From: Microcyclospora pomicola
Lineage: Eukaryota; Ascomycota; Dothideomycetes; Capnodiales
Assembly (NCBI GenBank): GCA_002786065.1
Contig: NHNY01000050.1
Coordinates: forward strand, 1 to 35,763
Length of the DNA stretch: 35,763 nt
Direction: 5' to 3'
Of the stretch, positions 9,859-20,329 are shown piece by piece. Both the position numbers and the translations under genes were made by a program. A model generated the notes under the pieces. That model was not told the origin of the DNA and searched no databases. It was given only the letters and a program-made list of their open reading frames with translations. Position 1 is the stretch's first letter; the number at the start of each line of letters is the position of its first letter.

Positions 9859-9900
9859 TGACGCCGCGATCCAATGACGCCGCGATCCAATGACGCCGCG
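9851..9900. repeat. 16-bp tandem repeat, three perfect units
   Basis: CGATCCAATGACGCCG is repeated three times without change (9851, 9867, 9883) followed by two more matching bases. Sixteen is not a multiple of three, so units shift the frame of anything read through them. It overlaps the proposed start of the minus-strand frame at 9454-9858. Confidence 0.95.
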
Positions 9901-9959
9901 TAAAGATGCTGCTACTTATGTGTATGCCATACATGAAATGTTATCAATGGTCCTACAGC

Positions 9960-10536
9960 ATCCACGGCGTCAGGGCTACATTGGTAGAAGAGAACGGCGA
10001 AGGGTGCGGTGCTGAAGAAAGCGGATGTCAAAAGAGCAAAAACCGAAACGCGTGGAGGGTAGCCGCGACTGGTTCAAGATGGCTTTGGCAGTGTCGGATA
10101 CTTGAGTCGCGGGCTCAACATAAACCGTGGCGATGCAGTCGTTCTGAAGGCCTCGAATCTCTGGGACATTTGGACGAGCGTGGGTGATCTCTGCCGGGCT
10201 TGCAGCAGGTGTGGGATATGCGGACTGAGCTCGTCAGGCGTTCTCATCGCGAGTTCCTGGACAAAGACAAGCTGTTGATAGACTTGGCTACCGTCACCGT
10301 GGATACCATGTGCCGGATGCATCAGCGTGAAATTTTCGAAGAGCTTCCCTCGCTGAAGTCGCTGCCATTGCCCCACGCACCGCACGGCGAGAGAGGATAA
10401 CAACAACAGTAATGCAGCGGAGATCAGAGGCACGCACAAATGCCACGGTCCTTCCGTCCCCTCCGCTGGCTGGACGAGTTGGCAGCACTCTCATCCCACC
10501 CCTTCTCGCCGCGTTGATACTTCGTATTGACCACAT
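9960..10536 (-). pseudogene. Broken gene remnant on the minus strand
   Basis: Protein-like stretches on the minus strand fall in different frames. One around 10294-10380 contains the helical AATSAREALRKFHADASG and ends at an in-frame stop. Another at about 10000-10200 reads PNVPEIRGLQNDCIATVYVE then ATQVSDTAKAILNQSRL. They line up with pieces upstream and downstream, as expected of one host gene broken by indels and stops. The family is not recognised. A + strand frame at 10200-10400 also looks plausible, which lowers confidence. Confidence 0.35.
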
Positions 10537-11114
10537 TCATCATCCCTGTCAACAGATACGCATCCTCCTCGCGCTCCGCCGCAGTCAGTATACCGCCCAA
10601 ATTCACCCGCTCGCGCTGAAGTCTCGCAAGTGTCCTCCCGTCGGGTGTTCTGCGCCGCGATCTGCTTGTCCGTCACCTCGCTGGTCTCGTTCTCGTAGAG
10701 CAAAGAGACCAGCTTCATCTCATTCGGGCAGAGATAGTACCATCGTTGACGCCGTACGTAGTGGATCGCACCCGGATCACTGTTGTCCTCGAGTGGGTCT
10801 GGGTTGGTGACTGGCGGGTCCGAATCGTTGGTAGCTTCGGCCACGACTTGGCCTTCTGGATTCGGGAAGATGTGAGGTTCTGCGCCACATTGTGAGTGAA
10901 GTGGTGGTGCAGCGACAGACGAGCTCGAGCAGAATATTAAGTACACATTCCGGCCTTCGCCACCTGTCTCAATGTTTCGGCCATGTCTTGCTCCTGTCAT
11001 GGTTTTTCTGGTCATGCAAACATAACAGGTCCAGCCGCGCCTTGTCTCCACCCGTGTCCCGGCCATGCAAGGATCTGCCTCCGGTCCGTTGTAAAGCAAC
11101 TGCCGCTCAGACAC
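10424..11114 (-). pseudogene. Broken gene remnant with helical segment
   Basis: Two minus-strand frames, 10491-11114 and 10424-10606, overlap and appear to be one former coding region with a frame change near 10610. The first carries EMKLVSLLYENETSEVTDKQ and IAAQNTRRED. The second continues with LQRERVNLGGILTAAEREED and AYLLTGMMNVVNTKYQRG. The combined pattern is charged and helical. No domain is recognised. The upstream part (about residues 1-70 of the longer frame) is less protein-like. Confidence 0.45.
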
Positions 11115-11547
11115 GCATCTCGTTCTCGGACCATATCAGAAACGACGGGCGATAGGAGGATAGTTGCACGTCCTTTGAAACGGTCGAAGGCGCGGAGACG
11201 CAGGACGTCTCTGGGATCAGTGGAGGATCAATGCTGCTCTTCGGGGATGAAAAGACAAAATGAAACATGCGGAGGATGTGGAGAGTGTTCTCACGACCGA
11301 TAACGTACGCGTGCTACATCGATGCCATCCATACTCACTCATGAACCGGAAAGCTGTTCAGTACTTCAACTCAAGCTACATAGACGCGAACCCATCCCGT
11401 TCATCACACTGAGCCCCTCCAGTCGTTGAGCTCAGCTCGACATCAATCCAGGCCCAACCATGGTTCCAAGACTCGTGCAGTCATCCTACTCACGCTGTAA
11501 TGATGCACATCAAGCCCTACCGAAGAGCGAGCTCCTTTCTTCTGGGA
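11115..11547. other. No gene seen
   Basis: Short open frames on both strands look random. I see no motif, splice pattern or repeat worth annotating. Confidence 0.4.
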
Positions 11548-12649
11548 CTTATATCGACATCATCGAACTCTCTGTGGTGGCGTCATCAGGAAACAACACC
11601 CTCGTCATACGGTCTACGTCATGGCGGAGCTGGCGACTGTTCCCTGTGCCCATCGACTCCTGCCTGAAGCGGACGAGTAGGTCGTTCGCCGCCTCGGCGT
11701 GGGTCCTGACGACTCGCAGCTTCAATGACTGGTACGTGACGATATCCTGCGTGATCTACCCAAGCGAGGCCACGGCATCTTCGTACTCTTCCCGCTGAAC
11801 CGTCTCGACTAACGCCTCGATTCGCTCGCGCATGCCTGCTCTGGAACCGTCGCCGCCGGCGATGATGCTGGATACCACGTCCTGGCGTGCGACTTCCTCG
11901 TCCCTGCTGAGAAGGTGGATGGTGGATGCTTCGGAATCCGTGTCGCTTTCGTGGTTGTCGTGGACTGTCTGAGCTGTCTGGACTCGATGCTCCGGGATCG
12001 TGGAACGCTCGCTGCCGGTCTCGAAGGCGCCTGGAACGGGGTAACGCTGGCGGCCGTCACGAATCCGGGGACGATGTGCAAGACTAAGTAATGGCGAAGC
12101 AATAATCAGCTCAGCTCCGTCACCGAACGTCATACGATGAAGTCCACCACCTGCTTCAGAGCATACTTCCCTGTTTTCCTTCTCCAGCGGCAGCCTCTCG
12201 CGCCAGGTATTGTACTTCACGACGTCCGCCCACGCTTGGCGCAGCGTTTCCTCGATGGCGTCCTTCTCTCGGGTCTTGCGGGCTATCTCGTCCTGCAACG
12301 TCTGGTTCTCCTTCGCTGCGCATGCCTTGTTGCGACGGGCTGCGAGATCACCGCCGAAATGATGAACCATGTTCCAGGCTTCTGCGGAGTCCACTGTTGC
12401 TGGAGAATAGTACATTGGAGGGGAAAAGAATTGAGGCAAAGAGCACTTTCGTACCGCTGGCTCGGAGGCGAAGTGGTTTGTGGTTCGAGGAAGACGAGCA
12501 GGAATGTAAAGGAGATCGGGGAAGCATATCAGATCGGCCGTGTCTTGTCTGTGATGGACCTGGTATTTCGCCCATGCGCAATATTCCATGTTTGAGTCAT
12601 GCTTTGCTCCGTTTGTCATGTCTGGCTTGATGCAGCTCCCCGTTAGCAA
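11548..12649 (-). pseudogene. Coiled-coil protein gene with an in-frame stop
   Basis: A 297-codon minus-strand frame ends at a TAG at 11756, but the same frame continues in protein-like sequence (TYQSLKLRVVRTHAEAANDL, MTRVLFPDDATTESSM) to a TAA near 11548. The last segment was therefore probably once coding. Residues 103-160 form a charged, likely coiled-coil region (NQTLQDEIARKTREKDAIEE). A second helical part, RERIEALVETVQREEYEDAV, lies before the stop. ATG 12415 (Met79, MYYSPATVDSAEAWNM) is the more likely start, because the 78 residues before it look non-coding. The family is not recognised. Either the shorter form is a real gene or this is a lightly damaged pseudogene. Confidence 0.5.
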
Positions 12650-12766
12650 AGGACGAGGCTGGCGACATCAAAGAAAGAAAATGTTCTGTATATCATCCCG
12701 CAATCTCATTCGCATCGACGCAGCTGTCCGACACATATGGATAAACACGCTTGCTATCCGTGGGTG

Positions 12767-13700
12767 AAGGACGAGGTCGACCACACTGCAATTTCCTACT
12801 CGCTCCGTACATCCATGTACGTCCGGCAGGCAGTCATGTCTGAAGATGTCTCAAGCACACCAACATACTGCGCCCCGGCATTCCATGCGCGGATGTGGAA
12901 TCATGCGCGGGTCTCTGCATGGGCGTTGATCCTGGTTGACCCGTCGAGACTAGTCTGCAAGCCACTTGCAACAGCGATTGTTCTCGCGGCACCGCCGTGT
13001 GGGCATACCTCACCGGATAGCAGCTCGACCGACCCAGCGTCTGGGAAATGCTGTATCTGTTTGTCCGTCTAATGTGTAGATATCTGTAGCGGATGCACAT
13101 GCTGACGCAGGTGTTCATCAGCGAGCGACGAGGCCGGCCACACCACAGCTTCCAATCAACCGCTCCGTAGGTTCATGCATATCCGGCAGGATAACATGTC
13201 TGGAGCTGTCTGAAGCACACAAGGTACCACGCCCTGGTCGGCCGTCCGCGGGTGTGGATTTGTGCGCCGGTCGTTACCTGGGCTTTGATACATGCAAACT
13301 CCTCTGCAACCACGCAGGCAGCCGGAACTAGTGCTGAAACCATTCGCACCAGCAACCCTCAACTCAGCACCGTGTGGATCTGTCTGATCGGATGGCCCGA
13401 CCTGATTGTTTGCGATCTGTAACATGCCGTACTTGAGTCTATTCGGCGAACGTGCGAACACCCACGGCAGACGCACAGGCCTTACACTGCTCGCGACATG
13501 CTGTACCGATATCCGTCCGTCAAAAGTGCAAACCCCAACGGTAAATTCAAAGCTCTGCCGCCCTGGCATTTCGCCGCGTGGTGAATGGGTCTTGACACGT
13601 GCAGGAAACGCCAGATTCGCAGCGGCCGTTTATTTGCGAGACATGCTTGGCCATGAATGCCGTTTGGGGCTCGGCAGAGTGCGCAGGCTCACGCCACATC
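12767..13700. repeat. Diverged tandem duplication, about 360-bp unit
   Basis: Copy 1 (about 12767-13125) and copy 2 (about 13126-13490) share aligned anchors 357-360 bp apart: GACGAGG at 12770/13127, CGCTCCGTA at 12801/13161 and TCCGGCAGG at 12822/13182. They also share CATGTCTG near 12835/13195 and the same order of motifs afterwards. A third, weaker copy begins near 13558 with a CGCCCTGGCATT block matching 12870 and 13229. Identity looks like 60-70%, so the duplication is old. Frames on both strands run through it and none is conserved clearly enough to call a protein. Confidence 0.55.
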
Positions 13701-13921
13701 AGGGCGTCGGCATATAAATGATACCCACGGCATGAGGAGACATGCACTTGAGTCTTCCCAATTGTCCTGCAACACATTTCTCAGATATGAGACTCTGGCA
13801 AACACTCTGCCAGACAGCGGTTCTCTACATTTCACTGCCTTCGTTTGCCTCGCTCCACGCTGATCATATACTGACGTGTGTCGTTCACCTTGCCTGTATC
13901 CACATACAATCATCCTACCTC

Positions 13922-14975
13922 ATGTACGCCGACATGGCAGATCCAGTAAGTCTTTGATTGCACTTCGAACTCCACACAAGCCCTAACATGAACTGTAGCT
14001 CTTCGACAACGTCTCGTACACTGCTTCGGCGCTCCAGGAACGTGTCAGGAGTGGCAGGCCCCGACACGCTTGGGTCTCCGATGCGGCTGAGCTTAGAATG
14101 CATGAGTGAACATGCACGCCAAGGGTCAAGTTCCCACATCCCACCGAGCTCGTCGATCCGGCCATGCCTGTGAATGCAGCCATTTCGTCCGTGAAGACCG
14201 CTACGCTAATCCAGGAGCTCTTGAAGCGCTTGCTGCGCAAATCGGATGTCAAGGAGCTGACCAAGGACAAATATTGGGCGCTCAGTATCCTCCAGGATGC
14301 AACGGCTGTGTTGCTCGAGCAGTCGCGCATCGAGACACCCCAATCGGCCAAAGTTGATCATTTTCCACAAGTCGATGAGCACGATTCCGGACGCAAGGGG
14401 TCGGCAGTCTCTTATCAAGGTCTATCAGGAAACGGCGTCCACGGACAGATACGTTCGTCGCGCTCTATCCCATCCGATCTCAGGGCTATGCACGATAATG
14501 CTCGTGTGCCAGTTGATCACGGGCCTGCTCAACACTATATCCATCCTGATCACCGTGTCTCTGAGTCCTCCAGTCACGGTGTTAAAGCACGAATATCTTT
14601 CCCCGCATAGCACGACCCAGCCGCTTATTCCAGGTCCCGCGTAGCACTACAGCAATACTCGTCTATCGGCTGACCGAGATCACACTCAAGACGATGATCC
14701 TCCTCCTCGTCGCGTTTCTGAGCCCTCTGGAGATCACGTAATGTATGACACTCTCTTTCCACGCAGCACGGATGAGCCACTTATTGCAGGCCCCGGGCAG
14801 CACTACCCTCATGCAGCAGGCAGCTTGGGTCATCACCACTGTTATCATGCTACCCATAGTCCCTGCTCCACCCATGACCCAGCCGACCCTCCAACCGCAG
14901 CTCCGACACGCACTTCCCTTCTACTACTTCGCCGTGCTCACGAAGATATCAGTCGAACCGATCCAGCCATGATCA
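13922..14975 (+). pseudogene. Broken multi-exon gene with repeated hydrophobic segments
   Basis: The start is ATG 13922 or 13934, then a 53-nt intron 13946-13998 (GTAAGT, CCTAAC branch, GTAG). Exon 2 from 13999 reads LFDNVSYTASALQERV and runs 36 codons to a TGA at 14107. The same frame continues open beyond it (ISSVKTATLIQELLKRLLRK, YWALSILQDATAVLLEQS). Near 14350 the convincing sequence moves to another frame, with LIKVYQETASTDRYVRRALS and the hydrophobic LCTIMLVCQLITGLLNTISI. Related hydrophobic segments follow at about 14655-14740 and 14815-14870. It appears to be a former membrane-associated host protein; the family is not recognised. The correct intron plus downstream stop and frame change argue for a decayed gene rather than chance. 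Confidence 0.55.
14490..14870 (+). repeat. Diverged 157-bp tandem repeat encoding hydrophobic segments
   Basis: The block 14598-14650 is repeated at 14756-14806, about 157 bp later. Both begin TTTCC(C/A)CGCA, share CTTATT(C/G)CAGG near the middle and end in AGCACTAC. The preceding DNA also matches loosely (TCTGAGTCCTCC and TCTGAGCCCTCTGG). Each unit encodes a hydrophobic stretch: ISILITVSLSPP in the first and MILLLVAFLSPL in the second. A third partial unit may follow with VITTVIMLPIVPAP. The repeat probably duplicated a membrane helix within the gene relic it lies in. Confidence 0.55.
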
Positions 14976-16193
14976 GCGGCGGGCCTATTCACTACCCATC
15001 TCTCCCTGCACACCACTTCGCCATATCCGATCGTATTGGCTCTTCCAGCAGTCAATCCGACCATCCTCCCGAGCCCGCACGCCTGCACGACTCCGAGTGA
15101 TACTATCCCTACGGCGCGCCTTCGACAGGGATATCAGGTAATCAAGACGCAACACCCGCGATTACCGCCAGTGCGCACGCAACTTGAGGGATTGCAGGCG
15201 AAGATGGCGGGGCTGAGTATGGAAGGGTGGATGCAGGGCTGGAGGACGGTGGGCGGATGAATGCTGGGCTGATGAATGATGGACAATTGGTCTTGAGATG
15301 ACACAGAGCAGCGATACTGTAGCATGGCGACTAGAGCGGGTGTCAGGAGTGTCTCGGCGCTCATTCGCGTGACAACCAACGGCCTGCATAGCAATGGCCC
15401 AAGAACGAGACCGGTCATGCACGACCTCGATGATTTTCTTCACGTGGTGATCTGCGTGCGGTGCTGATGTCGATCTCCGGGTTACATCAATAGACTCCGG
15501 AACAGTCAGGGTGTACATATATCCTGATATCATGTATTGACTATAGCTATATGCCGAGAAGTAAGCGCCCCCCGCCCCCCCGGATCTAGATATTCTCGAC
15601 CATGTGCTATGCCGTCCCGGACTGCGTCGGATGATCGTCATGAATCGCGAGTGATCCATCTTCTGGCGTGCGACGGCGCATATCAGTGCAACGTGAAGTG
15701 TTGGCCGAGCCCGTCAACTCGCCACATAACCTGCTGAAGACGAGGTATGCACCTGCTAGATCGGGCTGACTGGGACCGCGTCTACAGCGCCGCAGAGACA
15801 CACTTACGAGACAGAGTTGAATGGCACCGGCAACCCTGTCCATGCCCGTCGGCGCTGTGTGCAGTGATGAGACGGTGGAGGCTCGGGTCGGTGTCGGAGC
15901 AGCGGGGGAAGAAGAGCTCGACCCGGGCAATTGTGCATCATTGTACTTGGGAGCGATGGCATTGCGGTCCAGGCCTGCAGCTTCAGCGGTAGTATGTATG
16001 GTATATGCTGCAACATGGCTGGCTTGGATACCCGTGTTAACTCGTTTATCATCCACTCTCTCAAGTGGTCTTCCCCTGGTCGGCTCCAGTGCTCATCGAC
16101 CTGTCCTTTCGTGCTAATACAACAAGCGCCAACATCAAGCATGCCGATGCTCGCATCATTAGATATCGTCCCCCGAGGAATGGAAGCAGGGGA
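14976..16193. other. Mostly gene-free, low-support frames only
   Basis: A minus-strand frame of 149 codons (15607-16056; NTGIQASHVAAYTIHTTAEA) is mildly protein-like and lies on the strand of, and downstream of, the hydroxylase gene, but has no recognisable domain. A poly-C run sits near 15568-15580. Other open frames are rich in S, R, H and P as expected for random GC-rich DNA. Confidence 0.3.
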
Positions 16194-17231
16194 CTAATAC
16201 ATAGGGAAGTTGACGCGGTTGTTGTAATCGATGTTCTCCTTCGCCGACTCGATGCGATCATGGCATGTTCCGAACAACCGGTCCCACAGGCGTGTCTGTT
16301 TCCCGTAGTTGTGGCTCTGTCTCCAGCCCTTGCGATGGTGCAGGTCATGGTCCTCCGTCACGATGTCGCAGTCGATCCATCGAAGGAACAACGCAGACGT
16401 GCCCGGGAGCACCAGGTGGAGTCGGACGCCGCTGTGTCCCATGGCTTCGGCGAAGAGCAGGAACTCCAGACACATCCAGCAGTCGTGGTAGCCCATGGGG
16501 AACCCCATCATCTTCAGACAGCCATAGGTCAGGAGCGGGATGGCGACCATTTCGAGGAATTCTTGCTCCGAGTCGGCGTAGGAGGACAGCATGGTGTTGG
16601 GGTGCTTGGTGAGATGATGCGTGCGGTGGTACTTCCACAACCCGTCGACTTCGTGGCAAGAACGATGATAGAGGTAGAAGAAGCCATCCAGGATGATGGA
16701 GTAGAGCGCCAACTCGAGGGGCAACCACCAACTCAGGGAGACTGGCTGGTCCCGGCGATAGGTGACGAAGACATGTAACAACGGGCGGATGGTCGTGATT
16801 CCAAGGAGAGAGCTGACCACCTTCGTCACGCCGATATCTGGGACCTCATCCCGATCGTGTTTGTCGCCGTCCAAGAACCCGAACCGATGCCCGAGCCGAC
16901 GGATGACCTGGATTTGGTGGATGGCATTGAGCTGGTAGGACAGCGCGTAAAGAACGAAAGCGGCGATGTGTGGAAGACCATGCCCAGTGCACGATATGTA
17001 CAACTGTTGAAGGGCCATGGGGATCAACGCGTGGTAGAGGACCCATAAGTTGCCGGACCACGGGGTCAGGTAGGGAATCTTGTCTGTCTTCGCATGCTTC
17101 GGAACTGGTTCGCCCGGGTTGGTTGGGTAGAGGTTGAATACATTTAATAACCAGTGAGAAAGGTTCCACTGACTCCTGTCATTGCGCCAGGTTGATTTCA
17201 TAGAATCCTTGGCACTACGTTGCGTGGCCAT
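16194..17231 (-). CDS. Fatty-acid hydroxylase / sterol desaturase superfamily protein
   Basis: An intact 345-residue frame carrying the histidine-box set of the membrane di-iron FA_hydroxylase superfamily. HRSCH (H189, H193) is followed by HRTHH (H202, H205, H206) and HDLHH (H295, H298, H299), with extra histidines in MGHSGVRLH (H266, H272) and at H307. At least four hydrophobic segments come before or between the boxes (for example LWVLYHALIPMALQQLYI and LELALYSIILDGFFYLY), fitting an ER-membrane enzyme. The family uses O2 and electrons to hydroxylate or desaturate sterols, fatty acids or related lipids; the substrate cannot be read from the sequence. The frame is open up to an ATG at 17354 (41 more residues), but Met 17231 (MATQRSAKDSMKSTWRNDRS) has G at -3 and +4 and leads directly into the conserved-looking part. 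No introns. It is the only clearly intact enzyme gene among broken neighbours. Confidence 0.85.
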   Translation of the reverse strand: MATQRSAKDSMKSTWRNDRSQWNLSHWLLNVFNLYPTNPGEPVPKHAKTDKIPYLTPWSGNLWVLYHALIPMALQQLYISCTGHGLPHIAAFVLYALSYQLNAIHQIQVIRRLGHRFGFLDGDKHDRDEVPDIGVTKVVSSLLGITTIRPLLHVFVTYRRDQPVSLSWWLPLELALYSIILDGFFYLYHRSCHEVDGLWKYHRTHHLTKHPNTMLSSYADSEQEFLEMVAIPLLTYGCLKMMGFPMGYHDCWMCLEFLLFAEAMGHSGVRLHLVLPGTSALFLRWIDCDIVTEDHDLHHRKGWRQSHNYGKQTRLWDRLFGTCHDRIESAKENIDYNNRVNFPMY

Positions 17232-17408
17232 GACTGCGACGAGGTGAGTGAATGTTGATGCAACGGCTTGGAGTACATGGTGTCTGGCACGGATACTCTG
17301 TCTATATGACTGTCGGGCCAAAACCCAGCCACATGCGGTCTCGACCTCTGTCATGACAGCCCGGATACTGAACCACGAGGTTTGACCCGCCTATCTCGTC
17401 CGATGAGG

Positions 17409-17471
17409 ACACTAGCTAGTGTGCTCGCGTGGATCAGGGGGAAACGCCGAGGTCCTCGGAAGTATATATAT
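17409..17471 (-). promoter_or_regulatory. Putative hydroxylase promoter: TATA-like run and two palindromes
   Basis: On the minus strand a TATATATA run (17463-17471) is followed toward the gene by CCGAGGTCCTCGG (17447-17459), a perfect palindrome with CCG-N7-CGG geometry, and by the 14-bp palindrome ACACTAGCTAGTGT (17409-17422). Inverted or everted CGG triplets are established sites for Zn(II)2Cys6 fungal regulators. The distance to ATG 17231 is about 180-230 bp. The regulator is inferred. Confidence 0.45.
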
Positions 17472-17479
17472 GACGATGG

Positions 17480-18640
17480 CGTCCGGTAAGACAAGTCTGA
17501 GCAAGCGCCACATACTAAGCGATGCTCGGGGAAAAGAGGCGCAGTCTATCGAGCCTCAGTACTCCCCTCGAGTTATATAGAGTCAGTCGTGGCTCCGTCC
17601 GTTTCGAACGTGATGCCTCCGAGAGATCATGGCTCGCTGTCGTTGTCGCTGTCGCCGATCTGACGGCCTCCACTGCAGGTCTCGTGTTCAGCAAGAGGAG
17701 CAGAGACACGAGTCATGGGTGTAGATTGCACCAGAAGCAGGCAGCCACATTTGCGGCTCACCATCTGTCGCGATCTACCAGGGAGAACAGGTACCCACAG
17801 TTGTGTCGGGGATTTGCCGCCCCCTCACCTCACACGAACCGAACCATGGACCTATGGCGTCGTGGACCGGCAATTACGACACCATCAGTGCGGCCGTAGC
17901 TGGACTCCGTCGCTGGCCTCCGGTGTCAGCGGACATGGTACATGCCGGCATCGGTCGCCCCTCGTGCAGGAATCAATCACATGAAATCAATGTAGATAGG
18001 ACGAGATGCCTGTCCTCCGTGATAGCGGAACGAACATCTCTGTGCGATCGGACATCTTGGAGCGGCGAGCTGGCGGCAAATAAGGACGTTGGCGGATGAA
18101 GGGCGGCGGCCCGTCAACGCCGAACGGACTTGCGTCGAGTCTGTTCACTCCGCGTACGTCATGCTCACTACGGTACCTTACATAGATACGTAAGGTAGAT
18201 ACACCACGGCGTCCATACCGCTGGGCTGCTTAGTAAGCTCTCGGGTAGATCCTGTTATCGATAGGTGTCTGAGCAGATGAGAGCGGGTTGTGAGAGGCGC
18301 TAGACCAGGGTGGGGGCCGGCCTCTCTGAACACCACTGCACATCTATGTTCCGCCAGATGCTGCAATTGCAGACCTGCGTTGATGAACATCGTTCAACCG
18401 CGCAGCCTTTCGTCTGTCTGCAGGGTCTTCAAGACCATCCAAGCATGAGTCCTAGCTGGTTAGTGTGTAACAGCACTTGCCCGCTGCCGTGACCTTTAAG
18501 AGCTTGAGGTTTGGCCGTGGAAGTGGTCATTGATAAGGTGTGAGAAAGTATGGTGTGGCTTGTTACAAACGTCCAACTGGTGCACATCTTGTCGCGACAA
18601 TGGAGAGAAGAGCAGTACCTTCGCACGAGGTGCTAGTGCT
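17480..18640. other. No supported gene; one short hairpin
   Basis: Overlapping open frames on both strands near 17515-17984 look random. A perfect 8-bp inverted repeat, TACCTTAC (18174-18181) and GTAAGGTA (18190-18197), surrounds an 8-nt spacer. Nothing else stands out. Confidence 0.4.
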
Positions 18641-19846
18641 CAATTACGCCGAATGGCTAGCAATCCACGAGCAGACATTGTCCAGACCTGCCTTTTCGCC
18701 GTCTTCTCCACCATGACCTCGGATGATCATCCTCGATCCCGGTGATGATACACTTCCACCTCCACCTTCATCTCCTTCGATTCCGTAAGCTATTGCGCCA
18801 TTCCTAACAGCCTTGGTACACATCGAAGATATGGTCGTCATGCTCCGCGACAAGGTGGCCTCGCTAGAATACTGTGTGAAGGCACTGGAGGAGAGAGGAC
18901 CTCGTGGGACGAAGCGGGCGGCAGAAGAAGGAATCTGAGGCTTTGTCGAGGATCAGGCAGTTCTGAGCTCTGCTCGGTGTCACTCGTTGAGACGAGCAGG
19001 TTATATTGGCCACGGTGTGCTACAGGCTGAGGGCCATTGTCGTGGTCGAACGGATGCAGCGGTCGCTAAATCTAAAGGTGTTGCGGGGAGAGCAACAGTA
19101 TGTGCAGCAGCCTCTTTGCGAAGTCTTCCTCAGACGATGAATCAGGACGCCCAGCTGTACACAGCTACACACAACTTCAAACCTACAGGCATACACTCAA
19201 CGATAGACTCTCTCTACGAGAAAGCCCCGACACCAGTCTTCCATGCTCAGGTGACGAGCAAAATGCCACTTGAGTACGCCGCATACGCACATACGCCAGA
19301 CGTGCTTGTGCGAGCTCATCATGGGAGCGACGGGTCAGGTAATGTCCTCAGCAGCGCAGGATGACTGACAGGCTAAACCCCGCATTCGGACTTCTCTGGA
19401 AAGGAGCAAACTCTGACGTCTACCGCACGGCAGACGAGTCCAGTGACAATCTCCCGAGCGCCACGAGGTGCTCATCATGGAGACTACGTCCAGACGTCCC
19501 ATTTTCCGGAATGCATCCTCCTCGCGACGACTCCGTCAGCTCTCGGGGCAAGACGAACACCCAGTCTAGAAAGAGAAAGCGGAACGAGGGAGGCGAGAAC
19601 TTCTTCTTGAACAACTCGGGCGAGTCCAGAACTTCCCACGACGAAGAGGACAATAGCTGTCGTACAGCACGCTTGAAGTCAAAGGCTTGTATCAACTACA
19701 ACCTGCCACTATTGCCTCCCATGTCAGTGCTGAAGATGATAGCGGGAGCTCAATCCTCAACGAGAAGGGAGAAGTTGCGTCTTCCTGCCTCTGCTTACTA
19801 TTCTTATACCTTGACGCCGTTACGCCCAGAGCCCGACAGAGAGTAA
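18640..19846 (+). pseudogene. Fragmented gene remnant(s), unrecognised
   Basis: Short convincing protein pieces are interrupted by stops. Near 18800-18940 the + strand reads IEDMVVMLRDKVASLEYCVK then ALEERGPRGTKRAAEEG, a likely coiled coil with a basic end. Near 19130-19360 it reads NQDAQLYTATHNFKPTGIHS, and 19361-19846 is a 161-codon frame with an NLS-like SRKRKRNEGG. The opposite strand of 19420-19695 also has a plausible frame, so strand is uncertain there. It is unclear whether these belong to one gene. Confidence 0.3.
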
Positions 19847-20329
19847 GGGAAACAGAGCTGCACCTAGCCAGCCCACTGAGTGCGTTCCTTCTTATATCTT
19901 TTCTCTGCGTCACGACTTGCTCCAGCACCGGAGCGGCACGTCTCTACTCTCGCTGGCTACCATACTGACAGCCACTTCCAACTGATGTCATGCAGTCATG
20001 GCTCCGCGCTTCACAGCATTGCCATTAGCGCCATCTCACTCGACCTGTATGCTCCGGGTGTAGGACAGTTCCTGTCGCAAAATTGAGCCATTCTCAACGG
20101 CCCTGCCAAGCCATGACTCTCCGTGAACGCAAACAGTAGGGTCTGGCTTCCCCCACCAAACAAGAAACAAAGCCATCATCTGACACCTGATATTGCAGAT
20201 AGAGCGTCTCCCCCGCCAGTCTTCACGCCTACAATCCAGTAAACTCCGAAAGCACAAATGAAACCATTCCGAGAGCCTCTGCTCAACGGTCTGAGCAGAC
20301 TCCTCCAGCAGGTCCTCATTGAATCGACT

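Noticed and set aside
16345-16731. Second minus-strand frame across the hydroxylase
   Set aside because: It is an out-of-frame shadow of the hydroxylase coding sequence.
16065-16778. Long + strand frame (237 codons) opposite the hydroxylase
   Set aside because: It is antisense to the conserved histidine-box gene and has no domain of its own.
17522-17899. 125-codon + strand frame, considered as a Zn(II)2Cys6 protein because of clustered cysteines
   Set aside because: The cysteine spacing does not fit the C6 pattern in any frame, and the composition looks random.
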